Positions 50,896 through 61,053 of a DNA stretch of 64,000 nt are shown here, in pieces. The stretch comes from Agromyces cerinus subsp. cerinus (lineage in GTDB: Bacteria > Actinomycetota > Actinomycetes > Actinomycetales > Microbacteriaceae), in the NCBI RefSeq assembly GCF_900142065.1, contig NZ_FSRJ01000002.1:62001-126000 (forward strand), in the 5' to 3' direction. The first letter of the stretch is position 1, and each line of letters starts with the position of its first letter. The translations under genes and the position numbers were made by a program. A model generated the notes under the pieces. That model was not told the DNA's origin. It did not search any database and worked only from the letters and a program-made list of their open reading frames with translations.

Positions 50896-52319
50896 TGGCG
50901 GAGGCGTCCGAGCAGGCACTGCTCCGCAGGTTCCTGCTCGGACTCGCGGAGGGCATGAACGCTGCCGCGGATTCGACCGACAAGATCCGCGACACGCTCG
51001 TCAAGGTGTCGAGCGCGTACGGCCGCGACGACACCGACGTCGTGGTGCTGCCGACCGTGATCCTCATCGAGACGGGCTCGGGCGAGGGGGGCAGGGTCGC
51101 GATCCGATCCTCGCTGAACGCCTCGTTCCGCTTCGACCAGATCGCGGCGCTCTATCGCCTGATCGAGGTCGCCCGTCGGGCCGAGATCACCCCGCTCGAC
51201 GGCATCACGCGACTGAACGAGATCGGTGCGATGAAGCCGACGCACGGCTGGGTCGTGCGCACCTTCGGGCACGCCGTGCTGACCACCGGGCTCGCACTGC
51301 TGCTCGCGCCGACATGGCAGGGCGCCCTCGTCGCCTTCGTGCTCGGCGCGTTCATCGGCGTCGCGAAGCTGGTGCGCTCGCCGACCCTGCAGATCGTGTT
51401 CCCGGTGTTCGCGGCCTTCGCGTGCGCCACCGCGGTGTTCCTCATCGCGCCGTACTTCGCGGTGGGCGACCCGATCAGGCTGCTCATCGCGCCGCTCGCG
51501 ACGTTCCTGCCGGGCGGAGTGCTGACGACCGCCGTGGTCGAACTCGCGGCGGGTCAGATGCTCGCCGGCGCCTCACGGCTCGTGTTCGGTCTCGTGCAGC
51601 TCTCGCTGCTGGCGTTCGGCATCCTCGCGGCGGGCACGCTCGTCGGGGTCGCCAGTTCCTCGTACGTCGCCCTCGACTCCGGCGAGGTCTTCCCCTGGTG
51701 GGTCGCGCTGTTCGGAGTGCTGCTCTTCGCGATCGGCAACTACCTGCACTTCTCCGCGCCACCGCGCACGTTCGGCTGGGTGCTGCTCGTGCTGCTCGTC
51801 GCGTACAGCGGCCAGGTCGTCGGCGGGGCGCTCATCGGCGCATCCGTCAGCGGGTTCATCGGTGCGCTCGCCATGACCCCCGTCGTGCTGTGGGTGGCGA
51901 CGTTGCGGCACGGCGCGCCGTCGCAGCTCACCTTCCTGCCCGCGTTCTGGCTGCTGGTGCCCGGTGCCGCCGGTCTCGTCGGCCTCACCGAGGCGATCGG
52001 CACCACTCGCGGCTACGCCGACTTCGCCGACGCACTCGTCTCGATCATGTCGATCGCGTTGGGCGTGCTCATCGGCACCGCGCTCTATCGCGTCGTGCAT
52101 CAGGGTGCCGAGGAGATCGCCGACTTCCACATCGACGTGCCCGCGGCGCTCGTCGAGGAGGAGACGCCGCCGTTCTGGGCCCGACTCCTGCCGGGCACGC
52201 CCCGCTCGTTCTGGGGCGGTCGCCGCCGCGGTTCCACGCCTGCGGAGCGAGCGGATGCCTCGCCGCCGCCGCAGCTCGCTGAGAAATCCGCCCCTTCCTC
52301 TCAGGCAACCGGGTCGTAG
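50895..52319 (+). CDS. thrE: Threonine/serine exporter ThrE family protein
   Basis: 474 residues. The N-terminal soluble domain (about 1-120) has the ThrE features 'FLLGLAEGMNAAADSTDKIR' and 'VVVLPTVILIETGSG', and about ten membrane helices follow ('TFLPGGVLTTAVVELAAGQM' is typical). It would export threonine/serine or related amino acids using the proton gradient. A disordered C-terminal tail follows. Its stop codon TAG forms part of the probable -10 element of pyrE. Confidence 0.85.
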   Translation: MAEASEQALLRRFLLGLAEGMNAAADSTDKIRDTLVKVSSAYGRDDTDVVVLPTVILIETGSGEGGRVAIRSSLNASFRFDQIAALYRLIEVARRAEITPLDGITRLNEIGAMKPTHGWVVRTFGHAVLTTGLALLLAPTWQGALVAFVLGAFIGVAKLVRSPTLQIVFPVFAAFACATAVFLIAPYFAVGDPIRLLIAPLATFLPGGVLTTAVVELAAGQMLAGASRLVFGLVQLSLLAFGILAAGTLVGVASSSYVALDSGEVFPWWVALFGVLLFAIGNYLHFSAPPRTFGWVLLVLLVAYSGQVVGGALIGASVSGFIGALAMTPVVLWVATLRHGAPSQLTFLPAFWLLVPGAAGLVGLTEAIGTTRGYADFADALVSIMSIALGVLIGTALYRVVHQGAEEIADFHIDVPAALVEEETPPFWARLLPGTPRSFWGGRRRGSTPAERADASPPPQLAEKSAPSSQATGS

Positions 52320-52322
52320 AGT
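52317..52322 (+). promoter_or_regulatory. -10 element (TAGAGT) of leaderless pyrE
   Basis: TAGAGT, which contains the thrE stop codon, lies exactly six bases before the pyrE GTG. No Shine-Dalgarno is present. The spacing is that of a leaderless actinobacterial promoter. No convincing -35 is visible. Confidence 0.55.
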
Positions 52323-52328
52323 ATTCGG

Positions 52329-52900
52329 GTGACCCTCCGAGAGCCTCAGCCCATCGACGCCGTGCGCGCCCAGTTGATCGACTTCATCGCGGCGGACGCC
52401 GTGTTCCACGGGGACTTCACCCTCACCAGTGGCAAGAAGGCGACCTATTACGTCGACCTCCGCAAGGTGAGCCTCGACCACCGCGTGGCTCCGCTCATCG
52501 GGCAGGTCATGATCGACCTCATCAAAGACGTGCCCGACGTGGTCGCCGTCGGCGGCATGACCATGGGCGCCGACCCGATCGCCTCGGCGATCCTGCACCA
52601 GGGCGCGGCGCAGGGCCTCGCCTACGACGCCTTCGTCGTGCGCAAGGAGCCGAAGGACCACGGTCGCGGCAAGCAGGTCGAGGGTCCCGACCTCGCCGGC
52701 AAGCGCGTGATCGTGCTCGAGGACACCTCGACCACCGGCGGTTCGCCGATCAAGGCGATCGAGGCGCTCCGCAAGGTCGGCGCCGAGGTCGTGGCCGTCG
52801 CGGTCGTCGTCGACCGCGCGACCGGTGCCCGCGAGGTCATCGAGGCCGAGGGCGTGCCCTACCTGTACGCCATCGGGTTGGAAGACCTGGGGCTGGCCTG

Positions 52901-52901
<1 letters not shown>
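52329..52901 (+). CDS. pyrE: Orotate phosphoribosyltransferase
   Basis: 190 residues. The PRPP-binding motif is 'RVIVLEDTSTTGGSPIKAIE', and 'FTLTSGKKATYYVDLRKVSL' is the orotate-site loop. It converts orotate and PRPP to OMP in de novo pyrimidine synthesis. The start is GTG with no leader. The stop overlaps the next gene as TGATG, so the giant septum-formation-domain protein is co-translated with it. Confidence 0.92.
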
Positions 52902-56068
<3,167 letters not shown>

Positions 56069-56072
56069 CGAC

Positions 56073-57035
56073 ATGGCATCCGCTGACGGCGACGGCGACC
56101 CGCGTGGCAGGGTCGTCGTCGTCGGTTCGCTGAACGTCGACTCGACGAGCTACGTCGCCTCGTTCCCCGAGCCCGGCGAGACGATCCGGGCGCACGGCTT
56201 CCAGGTGGCGCTCGGCGGCAAGGGGGCGAACCAGGCGGTCGCGGCCCACGTCGCCGGCGTGCCGGTCGAGTTCATCGCGTGCGTCGGCGACGACGCGAGC
56301 GGCGCGTTCGCGCGGGGAACGCTCGAACGGCTGGGGCTTCCGACCGGTGCGCTCCGGCGGGTTCCGGATGCCCCGACCGGCGTCGCCCAGATCACGGTCG
56401 CCGACTCGGGCGAGAACACCGTGATCATCACCGGCGGTGCGAACCTCGCCCTGACCCCGGCCGTCGTCGACGCCGCCCGCGATCGGGTCGCCGCCGCGAC
56501 GGTCGCACTCACGCAGGGCGAGCTCCCGTCGACGACCATCGATCGTCTCGCGGAGGTCGCGACGGCGCTCGGCACCCGCTTCGTGCTGAACCTCGCGCCG
56601 CCGGCGGCGGTCGCCGAGGCGACGCTCGCCGCCGCCGATCCGCTCGTGCTGAACGAGCACGAGGCACGGGCGGTCGGCATCGGCACGGATGCCCCGGCCG
56701 GCGCGGCCCTCGACGAGTGGCGGGTGCTCGCGGCATCCGCTGCCGGCGTCATCGCCCGCTCGGTGGTCGTGACGCTCGGCGCGGCCGGTGCCGTCGCCGC
56801 CGACGCGACCGGTTCGTGGACGGCTGCCGCGCCGCGCGTGACGGCGGTCGACACCACCGGGGCCGGTGACGGGTTCACCGGTACGCTCGCGGCGTGCATC
56901 GCCGAGGGGCGCTCCCTGCCCGAGGCACTCGGCATCGCGGTCGCCGCCGGCGCCCTCGCCGTGCAGACGCGAGGCACGGTCGACTCCTACGCCGCCCGCG
57001 ACGTCGTGCTCGCCGCGGCCCGCATCGCCGACTGA
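56073..57035 (+). CDS. rbsK: Ribokinase (PfkB family)
   Basis: 320 residues. 'VVVVGSLNVDSTSYVASFPE' and 'VALGGKGANQAVAAHVAGV' are the N-terminal PfkB signature, and 'VDTTGAGDGFTGTLAACIAE' near the C-terminus holds the catalytic Asp and anion hole. It would phosphorylate ribose to ribose-5-phosphate. It starts 4 bp after the giant protein and is followed 78 bp later by a nucleoside hydrolase, whose product ribose is its substrate. Confidence 0.88.
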   Translation: MASADGDGDPRGRVVVVGSLNVDSTSYVASFPEPGETIRAHGFQVALGGKGANQAVAAHVAGVPVEFIACVGDDASGAFARGTLERLGLPTGALRRVPDAPTGVAQITVADSGENTVIITGGANLALTPAVVDAARDRVAAATVALTQGELPSTTIDRLAEVATALGTRFVLNLAPPAAVAEATLAAADPLVLNEHEARAVGIGTDAPAGAALDEWRVLAASAAGVIARSVVVTLGAAGAVAADATGSWTAAAPRVTAVDTTGAGDGFTGTLAACIAEGRSLPEALGIAVAAGALAVQTRGTVDSYAARDVVLAAARIAD

Positions 57036-57113
57036 GCGGCCGCGCACGCCGTACCACCACCTGAGCCGGTTACCTCCGACCACCAGCCGACCCGACGAGA
57101 GAACGAGACCCGC

Positions 57114-58046
57114 ATGACCATCCCCGTGATCATCGACTGCGACCCCGGGCACGACGACGTCTTCGCCCTGTGGCTCGCCGCGGGACATCCGGCGCTCGAC
57201 GTCGTCGCCGTCACGACGGTCGGCGGCAACGTGCCGCTCGAATTCACGACCCGGAACGCCCGCATCGCGCTCTCGGTCGCGGGCGTGACCGACGTGCCGG
57301 TCGCGGCGGGAGCGGCCGGCCCGCTCGTGCGACCGTTGCAGACCGCCGAGTGGATTCACGGCGAGAACGGCCTCGGCGGGCCCGAACTGCCCGAGCCGAC
57401 CGTGCCGCTCGACCCGCGCACGGCGACCGAGCTCATCGCCGACGCGCTCACTGCGTCGGCCGAGCCCGTCGCCGTCATCGCGACGGGGCCGATCACCAAC
57501 ATCGCGATCCTGCTGCGCGACCGTCCCGAGCTCGCCGGGTGCATCCGCGAGATCGTCTGGATGGGCGGCTCGACCGAGCGCGGCAACGCGACGCCCTACG
57601 CCGAGTTCAACGCCCTCGTCGACCCCGAGGCGCTCGACCTCGTGGTGCGGAGCGGTGTGCGGTTCACGATGGTCGGCCTGAACGTCACGCACCTGGCGCT
57701 CGTGACGCCGGCCGTGCGCGAGCAGATCGCAGCGATCGGCACCGCCACCGCGGGCTTCGGGGCCGAGCTCTTCGACTTCTTCTGCCGCACGAACGACGAG
57801 CTCTTCGGCATGCCCGACGGGCCGCTGCACGACCCCGTCGCCGTCGCGGTGCTCGCCGACCCGTGCTGCGTCGAGGTGCGCCGCGCCCGTCTCGACGTCG
57901 AACTGCTCGGAACCGAGACGGCCGGCGCGACGAGCGTCGACCTCGACGACATGCTCGCGCGCGAGCCAAACGCGTGGGTCGCGGTCGGACTCGACGTCGA
58001 GCGGTTCTGGGCGGGCGTCGCGGCATCCGTCGCCCGGCTCGCCTAG
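57114..58046 (+). CDS. Nucleoside hydrolase (ribonucleoside N-ribohydrolase)
   Basis: 310 residues. The N-terminal calcium-binding motif 'IIDCDPGHDDVFALWLAA' is intact (Asp8, Asp10, Asp14, Asp15), with 'WIHGENGLGGPELPEP', 'VAVIATGPITNIAILLRDRP' and 'GPLHDPVAVAVLADPCC' as further hallmarks. It hydrolyses nucleosides to base and ribose. Whether it favours purines, uridine/cytidine or is non-specific cannot be told by eye. With ribokinase it forms a nucleoside salvage pair. Confidence 0.88.
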   Translation: MTIPVIIDCDPGHDDVFALWLAAGHPALDVVAVTTVGGNVPLEFTTRNARIALSVAGVTDVPVAAGAAGPLVRPLQTAEWIHGENGLGGPELPEPTVPLDPRTATELIADALTASAEPVAVIATGPITNIAILLRDRPELAGCIREIVWMGGSTERGNATPYAEFNALVDPEALDLVVRSGVRFTMVGLNVTHLALVTPAVREQIAAIGTATAGFGAELFDFFCRTNDELFGMPDGPLHDPVAVAVLADPCCVEVRRARLDVELLGTETAGATSVDLDDMLAREPNAWVAVGLDVERFWAGVAASVARLA

Positions 58047-58052
58047 CCGGAC

Positions 58053-58069
58053 CGGGCGATCCCCGCCCG
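58053..58069 (+). terminator. Hairpin after nucleoside hydrolase
   Basis: CGGGCG and CGCCCG form a 6-bp stem around a 5-base loop just after the stop. Confidence 0.45.
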
Positions 58070-58138
58070 TTCCCGAATCACCCGCGCGGAACGCGACGGC
58101 CAGGCGTAGAGTGACGCCTATCGAGTGAGGGGTCGCCC

Positions 58139-58324
58139 ATGGACTGGACCTTCTGGCTGGGCATCGTCGTCATCGCCGTGCTCTGGGGAGTGACGCAGTG
58201 GGTGTTCTCGCTCAGGAGGCACTCGGAGAAGACCCGCGGCGCGAATCGCGAGGCCGCCGACGCGATGAACGACGTCGAACGCGGCAAGGAGCAGGGCCGC
58301 TACTGGTCGGGCTTCGGCGGCTGA
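58139..58324 (+). CDS. Small single-pass membrane protein, 61 aa
   Basis: 61 residues. One membrane helix (about 4-24, 'TFWLGIVVIAVLWGVTQWVF') is followed by a basic, then charged cytoplasmic tail ending 'GKEQGRYWSGFGG'. GAGGGG precedes the ATG. A hairpin GGCGGC-TGA-GCCGCC overlaps the stop codon. No family recognised. Confidence 0.62.
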   Translation: MDWTFWLGIVVIAVLWGVTQWVFSLRRHSEKTRGANREAADAMNDVERGKEQGRYWSGFGG

Positions 58325-58367
58325 GCCGCCGCACAGCCCGGCGATCCGGGGCCTGACGGCCCGGCGG

Positions 58368-59261
58368 TCAGCCGTCGGCCGCCGGTCGTTGCGCGGCGCT
58401 CGCGAGATGGATCGTGGCGCCCCCGGCCACGCAGACTAGCACGATGCCCGCGATGGTGAGCGGGTCGAGCAGCTGACCGAGCAGCAGCATGCCGATGATC
58501 GCGGCGAGTGCCGGGTCGAAGGAGAACAGCACCGCGACCGTGCGCGCCGAGGTCAGCCGCACGGCGAGCATGTCGCAGCCGAACGCGATCAGGACGCCGA
58601 GCACCGCGGCGACGCCGAGTGGCGCGAGGTCGCCCGTCTCGACCGACGGCAGCGCGGCGATGCCGAACGGTGCCGTCAGCACCGCCGCGACGACGACGGC
58701 GATCGTGAGATCGTGCAGCGGGCGGGACTGCGGACGATCCGCGGGCGTGGTGCGCCCGATGCGTTCGGCGAGCAGGGTGTACGCGGCGAGCGAGACGCCG
58801 GCCACTCCGGCGGCGATGAGGCCGATCGGATTCACCTCGGGCGTCGGGCGGGCGATGAGGGCGACACCGCCGAGCCCGAGCAACGGGAAGATCGCGAGGC
58901 GCGGGCGCCGCACTCCGAGCGCGGCCAGGAGGAAGGGGCCGAGGAACTCGACGGTGATCGCGACTCCGAGCGGCACGAACTCGAGCGCGACGTGGAAGCA
59001 CACGTTCATCGCCGCGATCGAGGTGCCGTAGGCGAGGAGGGCGAGCCATTCGGCCCGGTTCCGGCCGCCCAGTCGCGGTCGGATGATCGCGGCGGCCAGC
59101 ATCGCCGCGATCGCGAAGCGCAGCCCGCTCACGCCGAGCGGGCCCAGTCGATCGAACATGCCGTGCGAGATGACGGCGGACACCTGAACCGAGGTCGAGG
59201 CGATGAGGAGCACGCCGAAGCCGAGCAGGGCACGGCGGAGCGTCGTTCGGGAGGTTTGCAT
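58368..59261 (-). CDS. EamA/DMT superfamily transporter, RhtA-like
   Basis: 297 residues with ten membrane helices in two repeats of five, as in EamA exporters. 'FHVALEFVPLGVAITVEFLG' and 'RTVAVLFSFDPALAAIIGML' are typical of the RhtA threonine/homoserine exporter group. The ATG at 59261 lacks a Shine-Dalgarno; the frame is open further upstream but the extension is not membrane-like. Substrate unknown. Confidence 0.83.
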   Translation of the reverse strand: MQTSRTTLRRALLGFGVLLIASTSVQVSAVISHGMFDRLGPLGVSGLRFAIAAMLAAAIIRPRLGGRNRAEWLALLAYGTSIAAMNVCFHVALEFVPLGVAITVEFLGPFLLAALGVRRPRLAIFPLLGLGGVALIARPTPEVNPIGLIAAGVAGVSLAAYTLLAERIGRTTPADRPQSRPLHDLTIAVVVAAVLTAPFGIAALPSVETGDLAPLGVAAVLGVLIAFGCDMLAVRLTSARTVAVLFSFDPALAAIIGMLLLGQLLDPLTIAGIVLVCVAGGATIHLASAAQRPAADG

Positions 59262-59550
59262 GGTTCGAGCCGCAATCGTCGAGTAGGGATCAACGGGCCC
59301 GGGGTCGCCGGGCGGTGCTCGCTGTGCAGGGGAAACCGGTCGCTCTCGGTGGAGAGCCGGACGCAACCCGTGCGACGCTACGGATCGGTTCGGGGCTCTG
59401 CCTCGGGGTTCGCCCGGGAGTTCTGGTCAGGGCCTGCACTGAGGCCGGGGATCACGGGCTCGCTGCTCATGAGGTGGCGTCGCGACGACCGACACGGTGA
59501 CGCCGACGATCCGAGCGCGGCCGATTCCGGGCGGCTTCTCCCCGCGGTCC

Positions 59551-59985
59551 TCAGCCGGCGGAACCCGCCGACCGGGGGCGCTCGAAGGCGCGACCGTGCA
59601 CTTCGGTCGGCGTGATCCGCACCCAGCGATCCTTCGGCTCGGGCGCCCACGGGGTGATGCCGAGCCGTTCTGCTTCGGCGACCTCGCCCTGACGGTCGAA
59701 CTCCGCGGCGACGCCCTTGACCACGACGCTGAACGCGTCAGTCTCGCTCGCGCCGTCGACCTCGAACGCCACCGAGCCGTGGATCGTCAACTCGAGCAGC
59801 TTCGTGCCGGCAGATGTGCGGAACACGATGGTGCGGCCGTCGACCGCGTGGTTGATGGGGAAGATGTCGATCTGTCCCGCTGCGGTCGCCGCGATGCGAC
59901 CGTACTGCGCATCGGCGATGCGCTGCCAGCATTCGTCCTCCGACAGGTGCCGGGTCGGAGGACGTTCATCGGTTTCGTCGTCCAT
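59551..59985 (-). CDS. Pyridoxamine 5'-phosphate oxidase-like flavin/F420-binding protein
   Basis: 144 residues with the split-barrel fold: 'LSEDECWQRIADAQYGRIAA' then 'IDIFPINHAVDGRTIVFRTS', 'FEVDGASETDAFSVVVKGVA' and 'DRWVRITPTEVHGRAF'. Members bind FMN or F420, or act in stress resistance. In a strain with F420 genes it could be another F420 user, but this cannot be decided by eye. The 59262-59550 gap holds no ORF I can support. Confidence 0.75.
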   Translation of the reverse strand: MDDETDERPPTRHLSEDECWQRIADAQYGRIAATAAGQIDIFPINHAVDGRTIVFRTSAGTKLLELTIHGSVAFEVDGASETDAFSVVVKGVAAEFDRQGEVAEAERLGITPWAPEPKDRWVRITPTEVHGRAFERPRSAGSAG

Positions 59986-60047
59986 GCGTCGAGTGTGTCC
60001 CCGTTCGGCCCCGGCGGCAAGGGCCGAGAGGTCGGTCGGATGCCGCC

Positions 60048-60074
60048 GGCCGCCCGCCGCCCGCCGCCCGCCGA
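60048..60074. repeat. Heptanucleotide tandem repeat
   Basis: About four copies of CCGCCCG lie in the gap between the PNPOx-like start and the HAD phosphatase stop. Confidence 0.6.
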
Positions 60075-60077
60075 AGC

Positions 60078-60875
60078 CTACAGCTCGGTCTCGACCGGCG
60101 CCTTCTCGACGAGGTCGGCGACGCCACCGAGGATCTCGTCGGGCCGGAACGGATACTTCTCGATCTCGGCCTGGTCGCTGATGCCGGTCAGCACGAGGAT
60201 CGTGTGCAGGCCCGCCTCGATGCCCGCGACGATGTCGGTGTCCATGCGGTCGCCGATCATCGCGGTGTTCTCGGAGTGCGCGCCGATCTTGTTGAGCGCC
60301 GAGCGGAACATCATCGGGTTCGGCTTGCCGACCACATAGGGCTCCTTGCCCGTGGCCTTCGTGATGAGGGCGGCGATCGCGCCCGTCGCCGGCAGCGGGC
60401 CGTCGGCCGAGGGGCCGGTCGCGTCGGGGTTGGTCACGATGAACCGCGCGCCGTTGCCGATCAGGCGGATCGCCTTCGTGATCGCCTCGAACGAGTAGTT
60501 GCGGGTCTCACCGACGACGACGAAGTCGGGCGCCGTCTCGGTCATCACGAACCCGGCGTCGTGCAGCGCCGTGAGGATGCCGGCCTCGCCGATGACGAAC
60601 GCGGTGCCGCCCGGCAGCTGCGACTTCAGGAAGTCGGCCGTCGCGAGGGCGCTCGTCCAGATGCGGTCTTCTGGCACGTTCAGGCCCGAGGAACGGAGCC
60701 GCGCCGAGAGGTCGCGCGCGGTGAAGATCGAGTTGTTCGTGAGCACGAGGTAGGGCGTGCCGGCGTCCTCCCACTGCTGCAGCAGCTCGGACGCGCCCGG
60801 CAGCGCGTGGTTCTCGTGCACGAGCACGCCGTCCATGTCGGTCAGCCAGCACTCGACTTCTTCACGTCGTGACAT
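60078..60875 (-). CDS. HAD-IIA family hydrolase (NagD-like phosphatase)
   Basis: 265 residues. The nucleophile motif is 'LTDMDGVLVHENHALPGA' (Asp13, Asp15), motif II is 'YLVLTNNS', and motifs III/IV are 'VVGKPNPMMF' and 'AMIGDRMDTDIVAGIEAG'. The cap domain is of the C2A type. It would dephosphorylate a nucleotide or sugar phosphate in the cytoplasm. Substrate is not predictable. Confidence 0.87.
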   Translation of the reverse strand: MSRREEVECWLTDMDGVLVHENHALPGASELLQQWEDAGTPYLVLTNNSIFTARDLSARLRSSGLNVPEDRIWTSALATADFLKSQLPGGTAFVIGEAGILTALHDAGFVMTETAPDFVVVGETRNYSFEAITKAIRLIGNGARFIVTNPDATGPSADGPLPATGAIAALITKATGKEPYVVGKPNPMMFRSALNKIGAHSENTAMIGDRMDTDIVAGIEAGLHTILVLTGISDQAEIEKYPFRPDEILGGVADLVEKAPVETEL

Positions 60876-61002
60876 GCCTCCAGCCTAGGGCGCGCAGGTC
60901 ACGGCACGATGTCGAGCGGATGTCGCGTAGTCGCGCCTTCCGATCGTGAGAACGGGCTGGCGGGCCGCGGCCACCATCCGCGGGGGCGGGGGCAGGGGCC
61001 GT

Positions 61003-61042
61003 GATCGCCGCGGCGCACCGGTCTCGGCGCGCCGCGGCGATC
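61003..61042 (-). terminator. 14-bp stem hairpin between TPR and HAD genes
   Basis: Arms 61003-61016 and 61029-61042 (GATCGCCGCGGCGC and its complement) pair perfectly over 14 bp with a 12-base loop, 12 bp after the TPR gene stop. It is the strongest intrinsic terminator in the window. Nothing else is evident in 60876-61002. Confidence 0.8.
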
Positions 61043-61053
61043 GACCGGATCGG

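Noticed and set aside
59315-59500. 61-aa plus-strand ORF in the gap between the EamA and PNPOx-like genes
   Set aside because: No ribosome-binding site, no hydrophobic or conserved pattern, and composition typical of random GC-rich DNA.
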